Source: Hydrogenophaga sp. (GTDB lineage: Bacteria > Pseudomonadota > Gammaproteobacteria > Burkholderiales > Burkholderiaceae). From it: a DNA stretch of 6,326 nucleotides. Below are positions 1 to 5,897 of this stretch, piece after piece; position 1 is the stretch's first letter, and each line of letters starts with the position of its first letter. The stretch spans positions 1 through 6,326 of the forward strand of contig JALOSH010000390.1 of NCBI GenBank assembly GCA_025458545.1, given 5' to 3'. The notes beneath the pieces were generated by a model that saw only the letters and a list, made by a program, of their open reading frames with translations, was not told the origin of the DNA and did not search any database. The translations under genes and the position numbers were made by a program.

Positions 1-1118
1 TGCGCGGTTGGCGCGCTCCCGTGCGTCGGCGCTGATGTTGAACAGGTAGTCGTGCCCGTCCACCCGCAGGTACTTCCAGTCGCCCTCGCGCAGCGCGCGT
101 TGCCCCCGGTGGTTCATGCGCCAGTGCATGGGCCGCTCGAAGCGGTGCGCGGGGTCGCGCAGCAGCGCGGTCAGCGACACCCCGTCCAGCGGGTAGTCCG
201 GGTGCGGCTGGCCGCCGCCCAGTTCGAGCATCGTGGCCGACCAGTCCATGGTCATGCAATGCTGGCCGCTCACCGAGCCGGGCGGGATCACCGCCGGCCA
301 GTGCGCGATCCACGGCACGCGGATGCCACCCTCGGTCAGGTCCATCTTGCCGCCCCTTCGCGCAGCGCCGCCGTGATCCAGCCAATGCCCTCGTCCATGT
401 GGTGGATCATGCGGCGGTAAGCCTCGACGTTGCCGCCGTGCAGGTGGAACAGGTTCTTCGCCACCTCGGGCGCCACATGGGCATCGTCGCGTGTTTCCCA
501 GGGCCAGTGCGGCGCGGTGTAGTGCAGGCTCAGAAAGAACGGCGTGCCGTCACGCGCCTCGGCCGCCCGCGCTTTCACATGCTCCACCGCCTGGTTCGAG
601 AACACGTCGGTCAGGTAACCCACTTCTTTGTGCGTCTCTTCGCCGATGTAGAGGTCGTGGTCGCCGCTGGACGAGCAGTGGGTGAAGTAGTCCACCCCGC
701 CGGCCATGATGCCGAAGAACTCTTCGTAGCCCGAGCGCAGCGGGCCGAAGTGTGGCGGGTAGCCCAGGTGCCATTTGCCGATCAGTGCGGTGCGGTAGCC
801 CGCGTCCCGCAGGAGTGAGGGCAGGGTGGGCACCTCGGGCGGCAGGCCCAGCGTGCTGCTGCCTTTGCTGCGGCTGTTGATCGGCTCTTCAAGCGCGCCG
901 CGCAGCCGGTACTGGTAGCGCATGGTCGCCATGGCGAAGCGCGTGGGCGAACACACCGGCGAGTTGCTGTAGCCCTCGGTGAGGCGCAGGCCGCCGGCCG
1001 CGAGGGCATCGATGTTCGGTGACACCGCGCCGAAGCCTGCTTCGCGACCCCCGTAGCAGCCTAGGTCGGCGTAGCCCAGGTCGTCGCTGACGATGTAGAT
1101 GATGTTGGGGCGTGTCAT
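1..1118 (-). pseudogene. Arylsulfatase-type sulfatase, frameshifted with internal loss, 3' end outside window
   Basis: Family: formylglycine-dependent sulfatases that hydrolyse sulfate esters. The N-terminal part (1118 down to 336, 260 aa) starts MTRPNIIYIVSDDLGYADLG, with metal ligands D12 and D13. The CSPTR formylglycine motif is at 56-60, GKWHLG at 114-119 (K115, H117) and HYTAPHW at 199-205 (H204). There is no signal peptide, so it would be cytoplasmic. After 'GIGWITAALRE' this frame ends in junk and a stop at 336. The adjacent minus frame, from about 357 to base 1, resumes clear sulfatase sequence (GGKMDLTEGGIRVPWIAHWP, later LREGDWKYLRVDGHDYLFNI). Intact relatives have about 25 residues between these blocks, including a 'TSDNGG' metal-site segment that is absent here. 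The net change is therefore a loss of 3n+1 bases. It lies 15 nt after bug1, as the third gene of the operon. It could be true decay or an assembly error. Confidence 0.85.
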
Positions 1119-1133
1119 GTCTCGTTGGTCGGA

Positions 1134-2105
1134 TCAGTCGACGGTGAGCTTGATGCGCCGCACAACGTCGCCCCACTTTTTGGAATTCGCCTCCAGCGAC
1201 CGAGCTGCCTCAGCCTCCGTGCTGCCCACCACGACCTGATCATTGGCCTTGAGCCTTTCGACCACGTCCGGCGATTTGAGCGCCTCGACGAAGGCCTGAC
1301 GGAAACGGTTGACGATCGCCTCTGGTGTCCCTTTGGGCGCGAGCAGGACCAGACCGAAGTCGGCCTCGTAGCCTTTGACGCCCGCTTCATCCAGGGTGGG
1401 GACATCGGGCAGGACGGGCGAACGCTTGGCGCCGGACACCGCCAGGGCCAGCAGCCTTCCGCTGCTCACATGGGGCAGCACCGTCGGCCCCGCCAGCAAC
1501 CCACAGTCCACTTGGCCGCCCAGCACATCCTGCATGGCGGGCGCCGGTCCTTTGTAGGGGATGTGCGACATGTCGAAACCGGCCATGGACTGCAACAGCT
1601 CCATCGACAAGTGGCCAGGGACGCCCGCCCCACCCGACGCGTAGGTCATCTTGGTGGCTTTGGCTTTGGCCACCAGCTCCTGCAGGGTCTTGACGCCCAC
1701 TTTCGGATGGCACACCAGGGTGGAGCTGAAGCTCGTGGCCAGGCTCACCGGAATGAAGTCATCGGCCTTGAAACCAGGCTGCTTGTAGACGTGCGGATTG
1801 ACCGTGAGCACCGAATCCGGGGTCCACAACCAGGTGTATCCATCGGGTGCCGCACGCGCGACCAGGGTGGCGCCGATGTTCCCGCCGGCCCCCGGTTTGT
1901 TTTCGACAACGATGGGCTGTTTCAGGGTGGCCAGCAACTTGTCGTTCAGAACCCGGATGACCATGTCACTGGGGCCACCGGGCGGGAACGGCAAGATCAC
2001 CCGAACGGGCTTGTCTGGCCAGCTGGATTGGGCGAGCACCGGCGAGAGGGTTGCGGCACCCAGCACAGCAGCGGCAAGGGCACGGCAGAGAAATGAGCGG
2101 GACAT
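1134..2105 (-). CDS. Bug/TctC-family periplasmic solute-binding protein (first copy)
   Basis: This 323-aa protein belongs to the Bug (tripartite tricarboxylate transporter substrate-binding) family, whose members bind carboxylates or related small molecules in the periplasm. Residues 1-25 form a classic Sec signal peptide with likely cleavage at VLA|QSS. The mature protein begins with WPDKPVRVILPFPPGGPSD (29-47), the family's N-terminal strand and ligand-binding loop. VENKPGAGGNIG follows at 68-79, then PHVYKQPGF and a GLLAGPTVLPHVSSGRL hinge region. The length is normal. The start is fixed by AGGAG (2118-2114), 8 nt before the ATG and immediately after the TGA of bug2, which implies tight translational coupling. 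The ligand cannot be read from the sequence. The gene is visibly less GC-rich than bug2. No TctA or TctB membrane genes are in the window. Confidence 0.93.
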   Translation of the reverse strand: MSRSFLCRALAAAVLGAATLSPVLAQSSWPDKPVRVILPFPPGGPSDMVIRVLNDKLLATLKQPIVVENKPGAGGNIGATLVARAAPDGYTWLWTPDSVLTVNPHVYKQPGFKADDFIPVSLATSFSSTLVCHPKVGVKTLQELVAKAKATKMTYASGGAGVPGHLSMELLQSMAGFDMSHIPYKGPAPAMQDVLGGQVDCGLLAGPTVLPHVSSGRLLALAVSGAKRSPVLPDVPTLDEAGVKGYEADFGLVLLAPKGTPEAIVNRFRQAFVEALKSPDVVERLKANDQVVVGSTEAEAARSLEANSKKWGDVVRRIKLTVD

Positions 2106-2118
2106 GGATGGATCTCCT

Positions 2119-3051
2119 TCAGTCGAGCTGCACGCCGGTGGCCTTGATCGGGCCTTCCCAGCGTTTCAGGTCGGCGGCCTGGGTGGCGGCCAGCTCGGCC
2201 GGTGTGGAGCCCACCGGCTCATAGCCCTGCTCGATCAGCTTCGCGCGCAGCGCGGGCGTTCTGATCGCGCGCGCCACGGCGCCGCTGAGCATGTCGCGCA
2301 CCTCGGGCTTGAGGCCCGCCGGGCCGTACATGGCGAACCAGGCGGTGGCCACCATGTCTACGCCCTGCTCTTGCAGCGTCGGCACATCGGGCACCTGCGG
2401 GTCGCGCTTGCTGCCGGTCACGGCGATGATGCGCACCTTGCCCGCGCGGTGCAGCTCGGCGGTTTCGGTCACCACGTCGAACTTGTAGTCGATGTGGCCG
2501 CCCAGCAGCGCCGTGTTGGCCGGGCCACCGCCCTGGAACGGCACGTGCGTGAGTTCTGCGCCCGCCCGCTGGCCGAACAGCACGCCCATGAAGTGCGGCA
2601 GCGTGCCCTGGCCCGGCGTGCCGTAGGTGCCCTTGCCGGGTTCGGCCTTGGCGCGCGCGATCATGTCTTTCACGTTCTTCACCGGCACCCCGGCACCGGC
2701 CACCACGCTGAACTGGAAATGCGCCAGCAGCGAGATCGGCGTGAAGTCGGTCACCGCGTCGTAGTCCAGCTTTTTGTAGACGTGCGGGAACAGCACCATC
2801 GGCCCGCTGGGCAGCAGCACCACGGTCTGGCCGTCGGGCGCGGACCGTTTGACCTGTCCCAGTGCGATGCGTCCGCCCGCGCCGGGCCGGTTCTCCACGA
2901 TGACCGAAGAAAAATCGTTCTTCAGGCCCTCGGCCATCAGCCGCGCCAGCAGATCCGCCGAGCCGCCGGGCGGGAAGCCGACGACGATCTTCAGCGGGGG
3001 CTTGTCCTGCGCCAGGGCGAGGGCGCTGGCCAGAAACGGGCGTTTGTGCAT
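2119..3051 (-). CDS. Bug/TctC-family periplasmic solute-binding protein (second copy), short signal peptide
   Basis: This 310-aa Bug-family binding protein is the first gene of the minus-strand operon. Diagnostic blocks are KIVVGFPPGGSADLLAR (21-37), VENRPGAGGRIA (52-63), APDGQTVV (71-78), PHVYKKLDYD (89-98) and VTGSKRDPQVPDVPTL (211-226). The open frame extends upstream to an ATG at 3129. The start at 3051 was chosen because GGAG (3062-3059) sits 7 nt before it and MHKR opens a signal sequence. That presequence is unusually short: MHKRPFLASALALA|QDK gives only about 14 residues, with a hydrophobic core near ten residues against the usual 20-25 in total. An in-frame loss in the signal region is possible, and export may be weak. 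The gene runs straight into bug1 (13 nt gap). The ligand is unknown, and the divergent MarR gene is the likely regulator. Confidence 0.9.
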   Translation of the reverse strand: MHKRPFLASALALAQDKPPLKIVVGFPPGGSADLLARLMAEGLKNDFSSVIVENRPGAGGRIALGQVKRSAPDGQTVVLLPSGPMVLFPHVYKKLDYDAVTDFTPISLLAHFQFSVVAGAGVPVKNVKDMIARAKAEPGKGTYGTPGQGTLPHFMGVLFGQRAGAELTHVPFQGGGPANTALLGGHIDYKFDVVTETAELHRAGKVRIIAVTGSKRDPQVPDVPTLQEQGVDMVATAWFAMYGPAGLKPEVRDMLSGAVARAIRTPALRAKLIEQGYEPVGSTPAELAATQAADLKRWEGPIKATGVQLD

Positions 3052-3058
3052 GGTTTGT

Positions 3059-3062
3059 CTCC
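3059..3062 (-). promoter_or_regulatory. Shine-Dalgarno site fixing the bug2 start
   Basis: The minus strand reads GGAG, then 7 nt, then ATG at 3051. No comparable site precedes the upstream in-frame ATG at 3129. This supports the shorter protein beginning MHKRPF. Confidence 0.65.
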
Positions 3063-3068
3063 GGAGTG

Positions 3069-3085
3069 AGCGGGTATCTCCCGCT
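3069..3085. repeat. 6-bp perfect inverted repeat in bug2 leader
   Basis: AGCGGG and CCCGCT are separated by TATCT. The repeat lies 6 nt upstream of the bug2 Shine-Dalgarno site. In RNA it would form a compact hairpin just before the ribosome site; in DNA it could be an operator half-site pair. The role is not determined. Confidence 0.5.
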
Positions 3086-3110
3086 TCAACCGTCCATGCT
3101 AGGCAGAGAC

Positions 3111-3130
3111 AATCAATTGCAGAAATCAAT
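3111..3130. repeat. Direct AATCAAT repeats, candidate operator
   Basis: AATCAAT occurs at 3111-3117 and 3124-3130, a 13-bp period, with the palindrome CAATTG (3114-3119) overlapping the first copy. ATTG (3116-3119) and CAAT (3127-3130) also form a short inverted pair. This is the most AT-rich patch between the divergent MarR and bug2 genes, which makes it a plausible binding site for the MarR protein. That assignment is inference only. Confidence 0.35.
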
Positions 3131-3163
3131 CGTTCCCGGTGTTTTCCCTGATCGGCCGCCCCG

Positions 3164-3667
3164 ATGCACGACCACGACCCGCTCCAGCAACCGCAGCAGC
3201 AAAACGACCTGCTGCTCTACAGGCTCTACCGCATCCACGCCACCGCCGGCCCGCTGGTGGTGCGCATGTGCGAGCGCGAGTTCGGCATCACGCGGCGCGA
3301 ATGGCGCGTGCTGTCGTGTCTGGCCGATGTGGAGGGCGTGCAGTCGTCCGAGCTGGCGGTGCGGGCCATGCTGGACCGCGCCCGCACCTCGCGCGCCATC
3401 ACCAGCCTGGCCGACAAGGGCCTGGTGCGGCGTGAACCCAAGCCGTCCGACCGGCGCGAGGTGCACGTGTACCTCACAGACGCGGGCCGACGTCTGTACG
3501 ACGCCGTGTTTCCGCGCATCGCAGCGATCCAGCGCGAACTGGTCTCGCCCTTCAGCGCCGCCGAGCGCCAGCAGTTCAGCGAACTCATTGGGCGGCTGCA
3601 GGCCAGTGCGAACCGGCTCAACCCGGCGGGCGACCTGTTGCAACCCCTTGAAGACGCGGCCGACTGA
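3164..3667 (+). CDS. MarR-family transcriptional regulator
   Basis: This 167-aa protein has the layout of a MarR winged-helix dimer. An N-terminal dimerisation helix (about 14-38, NDLLLYRLYRIHATAGPLVV) leads to a first DNA-binding helix after FGITRREWRVLSCLAD (40-55). The recognition region is SSELAVRAMLDRARTSRAITSLADKGLV (61-88). The wing is REPKPSDRREVHVYLTDAG (90-108), with the family's D-R-R motif at 96-98. A C-terminal dimerisation helix follows at about 115-152. MarR proteins usually repress neighbouring operons and release DNA on binding small aromatic or other carboxylic ligands. Its position divergent from bug2 points to control of that operon. ATG 3164 is the first possible start, with an in-frame TGA at 3149-3151. 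There is no clear Shine-Dalgarno site, so translation may be weak or leaderless-like. Confidence 0.92.
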   Translation: MHDHDPLQQPQQQNDLLLYRLYRIHATAGPLVVRMCEREFGITRREWRVLSCLADVEGVQSSELAVRAMLDRARTSRAITSLADKGLVRREPKPSDRREVHVYLTDAGRRLYDAVFPRIAAIQRELVSPFSAAERQQFSELIGRLQASANRLNPAGDLLQPLEDAAD

Positions 3668-3681
3668 CCCGCTGCGGGTCA
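3665..3681. terminator. Convergent hairpin holding both stop codons
   Basis: TGACCCG, loop CTG, CGGGTCA: a perfect 7-bp stem. The left arm contains the TGA of the MarR gene (3665-3667). The right arm contains, on the minus strand, the TGA of the peroxidase gene (3681-3679). It sits exactly between convergent genes and is a candidate bidirectional terminator. Neither side has a proper T-run, so intrinsic termination may be weak. Confidence 0.45.
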
Positions 3682-4224
3682 GCCGGTCTTGAGCGCCGCC
3701 TCGATCGCCCGCACCAGCACCGCGCTGCCCGGTTCCACCGCGCTGGCGAAGCTGCTCACGGTCTTGCCGTCGCGCCCCACCAGGTACTTGTGAAAGTTCC
3801 ACTGCGGCGCCTCGCGGGTGGCGGCGGCCAGCTGGGCGAACAGGGCGTTGCGCCCCGGCCCTTTGACCACCGTCTTGGCGAACATCGGGAACTTCACGCC
3901 GAAGGTGTTGAAGCACAGCTCGGCGATCTCTTTGGCGCCGTTCGACGGGAAACCCAGGATGACCAGGCCCCGCGCCGCGTACTTACCGTGCAGCGCTTCC
4001 AGCCCTTCGTACTGCCGGGTGAAGCCGCAGTAGCTGGCGGTGTTCACCACCAGCAGCACCCGGCCCGCGTACTGGCACAGATCCTGGGGCGCCTCGTCCT
4101 GCAGGCGGGGAAAGCGGTGGTTGAGCAGCACCGGGCATGCCGTGCGGGCGGGTGTGGTGGCCCACGCGGGCAGGGCCAGCAGCGCGGCGGTGCCCAGCGT
4201 GGCCTGGCGGCGGTTGAGGTTCAT
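3679..4224 (-). CDS. Exported glutathione peroxidase-like protein with shortened active-site loop
   Basis: This 181-aa thiol peroxidase of the GPx family would reduce hydroperoxides using thioredoxin or glutathione. The N-terminus MNLNRRQATLGTAALLALPAWA|TTP is a signal peptide with a Tat-like twin arginine (R5, R6), predicting a periplasmic location. The catalytic Cys is C66 in NTASYCGFT (61-69), and the W-N pair is in QWNFHKYLVGRDG (141-153: W142, N143). C104 lies in the EIAELC block. Relatives read FPSN-x-F-G-x-Q-E-P-G before EI-x-x-FC. Here GFPSN (91-95) joins directly to GAKEIAELC, so about nine residues, including the loop that supplies the third active-site residue (Gln in many members), are gone in frame. 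Activity is doubtful. ATG 4224 was chosen because it gives a compact twin-arginine n-region; ATG 4233 (MGPM...) is an alternative, and neither has a strong ribosome site. It lies 62 nt downstream of the cyclodeaminase-like gene, probably in the same transcript. Confidence 0.87.
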   Translation of the reverse strand: MNLNRRQATLGTAALLALPAWATTPARTACPVLLNHRFPRLQDEAPQDLCQYAGRVLLVVNTASYCGFTRQYEGLEALHGKYAARGLVILGFPSNGAKEIAELCFNTFGVKFPMFAKTVVKGPGRNALFAQLAAATREAPQWNFHKYLVGRDGKTVSSFASAVEPGSAVLVRAIEAALKTG

Positions 4225-4286
4225 GGGACCCATTGTCGGGCGGCCACCAAAGCCCTGTGCCGCGCTGGGTCGGCCCGGCTGCTGCG

Positions 4287-5249
4287 TCAGGCCCTGGCGC
4301 TCTCCAGCACCAGCACCGCCGCGGCCAGATCTTCCAGCGCATTGCCGACCGACTTGAACACTGTGCGCTCGGTCGAGCTCTTGCGGCCGGTGGCCACGCC
4401 CTTGCACAGCGTGGTGAGCGTGCCGCGCACCTCGTCGGCGCTGAACACGCCGTGCTGCATCGGCACCAGCAAATCGCCGCTCTTCTGCAGCGCCTCGTCG
4501 GTGTCCACGAACACGCGGGCGTTCTGGAAGCAGGCGTCGTCGGCCTCGCGCATCGCGGGCGTGAATCCACCGATCAGGTCCAGGTGCGAGCCCGGCGCCA
4601 GCCAGGCGCCGCGCACCAGTGGTTCGGTGGACAGCGTGGCCGTGCTCACGATGTGCGCCTCGGCGCAGGCCGCCTGCAGGTCGGTGCTGGCGCTGGCCTC
4701 GAAGCCATCGGCCTGCAGCGAGCGCGCCAGCGCCTGCGCCTCCTCGGCGCGGCGCGCCCACACCGTCACCCGGTCGATCGGGCGCACCGCGCGCCAGGCC
4801 TCCGGCATCAGCCGCGCCACCCGACCCGCGCCCACCAGCAGCAGGTGGCTCGCGTCCTCGCGCGCCAGGTACGAGCCGGCCAGGGCCGACGCAGCGGCCG
4901 TGCGGCGAGCGGTGATCTGGTCGCCGTCGATGTGCGCCAGCGGCACGCCGCTGCGGCCGTCGAACAGCAGGTAACTGCTGTGCAGGCCGGGCAGGCCCCG
5001 CCGGGCGTTGCCCGGCGCGATGTTGACGATCTTCACGCCGTAGTAACGGCCCGCCAGCCAGGCCGGCATGATCAGCGAGGTCATGCGTCGGCTGGCCGCG
5101 TCGCCGCCGGCTTCGCCCACCGGGCTGGTGATTTCGTGCACATGGCGCGGCGGCACTTCGCAGCCGCCGGCAAAGCGCTCGCGCAGCGCGGCGATCAGGC
5201 GGTCAAAGGGGAGGGCGTTGCGGGTGCGGTCGGCGTCTATGAATTGCAT
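4287..5249 (-). CDS. Ornithine cyclodeaminase / mu-crystallin family protein
   Basis: This 320-aa cytoplasmic NAD(P)-dependent enzyme is of normal length for the family, which includes ornithine cyclodeaminases, ketimine reductases and alanine dehydrogenases. Visible features are a substrate-binding lysine in YYGVKIVNIAPGN (69-81, K73), an arginine pair in TARRTAAASALAG (113-125), the Rossmann loop LLLVGAGRVARLMPEA (136-151), and SHLDLIGGFTPAMREADDACF (221-241) with D224 near the expected catalytic Asp. The C-terminal block is ERTVFKSVGNALEDLAAAVL (294-313). The GGFTPAMRE segment differs from the GGDCPGKTE of true ornithine cyclodeaminase, so ornithine is not assured as substrate and a ketimine or cyclic-imine reductase is possible. 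The ATG overlaps the end of the transporter gene by 13 nt and has no Shine-Dalgarno site, suggesting coupled reinitiation. A much longer open frame upstream is an antisense-like artefact of high GC. Confidence 0.9.
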   Translation of the reverse strand: MQFIDADRTRNALPFDRLIAALRERFAGGCEVPPRHVHEITSPVGEAGGDAASRRMTSLIMPAWLAGRYYGVKIVNIAPGNARRGLPGLHSSYLLFDGRSGVPLAHIDGDQITARRTAAASALAGSYLAREDASHLLLVGAGRVARLMPEAWRAVRPIDRVTVWARRAEEAQALARSLQADGFEASASTDLQAACAEAHIVSTATLSTEPLVRGAWLAPGSHLDLIGGFTPAMREADDACFQNARVFVDTDEALQKSGDLLVPMQHGVFSADEVRGTLTTLCKGVATGRKSSTERTVFKSVGNALEDLAAAVLVLESARA

Positions 5250-5893
5250 CGGCCGATGGTAGCCGCCGCCGGTGACGCCGCCGCGGCGCGCAATTCCGCC
5301 CGCGCCTGCCGCCGCACCGCCAGCCCGCCCTGCAGCGCCAGCGCCGCCATCAGCGCGGCCACGGCCAGGTCGGGCCAGGCGGTGCCGCTGCCCGCCACGC
5401 TCAGCGCCGCGCCCATCACCGCCAGGTTGCCGATCGCGTCGTTGCGCGAGCACAGCCACACGCTGCGCATGTTGGCGTCGCCTTCGCGGTAGGCAAACAG
5501 CAGGGTCGCCACGCCCACGTTCACCGCCAGCGCCAGCAGACCGATCAGGCCCATGGTCAGCGGCTCGGGCACCTCGCCGTGCCAGATCGACCAGACCGCC
5601 CGGCCCAGCACAAAGGCGCCAAAACCCATCATCGTCCAGGCCTTTACCCAGGCCGCCCGCGCGCGCCAGGCCAGCGCCGCGCCCAGCACCGCCAGCGACA
5701 CGCCGTAGTTCAGCGCGTCGCCCGCGAAGTCGATCGCGTCCGCCAGCAGCGACAGCGAACCCGCCTGGTGGCTCCCGGCCAGTTCCACAAAGAACATCGC
5801 CGCATTCAGCACCAGCGCCAGCCACAGGATGCGGCGGTAGCGCGGCGACTGGTCGGCGGCAGGCGGGGCTTCGTGTTCGCAGGTACAGGCCAT
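5237..5893 (-). CDS. Small CDF-type cation (heavy metal) transporter
   Basis: This 218-aa integral inner-membrane protein of the cation diffusion facilitator superfamily would export divalent metals, probably Cd/Zn/Co/Pb, in exchange for protons. Six hydrophobic segments lie at about 22-40, 46-72, 82-105, 111-136, 151-170 and 173-194. The TM2 metal site is visible as LLADAIDFAGDALNYG, with D55 and D59 in a DxxxD arrangement. The TM5 site reads CSRND (148-152), with C148 in place of the usual His of HxxxD. The N-terminus MACTCEHEA carries two Cys and a His that could bind metal. The long cytoplasmic C-terminal domain of YiiP/CzcD is absent, as in a known short subgroup. The start is supported by AAGGAAG (5904-5898) 4 nt upstream. 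It is divergent from a CadR/PbrR-like regulator, with a MerR-type promoter in between, so metal-induced expression is likely. Confidence 0.9.
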   Translation of the reverse strand: MACTCEHEAPPAADQSPRYRRILWLALVLNAAMFFVELAGSHQAGSLSLLADAIDFAGDALNYGVSLAVLGAALAWRARAAWVKAWTMMGFGAFVLGRAVWSIWHGEVPEPLTMGLIGLLALAVNVGVATLLFAYREGDANMRSVWLCSRNDAIGNLAVMGAALSVAGSGTAWPDLAVAALMAALALQGGLAVRRQARAELRAAAASPAAATIGRCNS

Positions 5894-5897
5894 GTTT

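Larger units (their letters stand above)
3052..3163. promoter_or_regulatory. Divergent control region between MarR gene and bug operon
   Basis: This 112-bp gap separates two divergent starts. It contains a local AT-rich patch around 3108-3132 inside GC-rich surroundings, where both promoters and a MarR operator would be expected. For the bug operon, TAGCAT (3101-3096, minus) could serve as a -10, but the -35 at 17 bp (TTCTGC) is poor. For the regulator, TTGCAG (3117-3122) with a 17-bp spacer leads only to TGTTTT. I therefore do not assign exact promoter boxes. MarR proteins commonly bind such shared regions and repress both directions; that is family knowledge, not shown here. Confidence 0.5.

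Noticed and set aside
1125..3069. Long + strand open frames (323 and 423 aa) opposite the Bug genes
   Set aside because: They are antisense to well-recognised proteins, rich in Arg, His and Gly, show no family motifs, and are typical of shadow frames in GC-rich DNA.
3052..3129. Upstream ATG at 3129 for bug2
   Set aside because: It would place 26 non-signal residues before MHKR and overlap the control region. The GGAG site supports 3051.
4225..4761. N-terminal extension of the peroxidase-like protein (360-aa frame)
   Set aside because: It runs through the 3' part of the cyclodeaminase gene in a shadow frame; the signal peptide begins at 4224 (or 4233).
4233..5492. A 419-aa + strand open frame opposite the cyclodeaminase and transporter genes
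   Set aside because: Low-complexity, Arg/Ala/His-rich shadow frame with no recognisable domain; the minus-strand genes explain the region fully.
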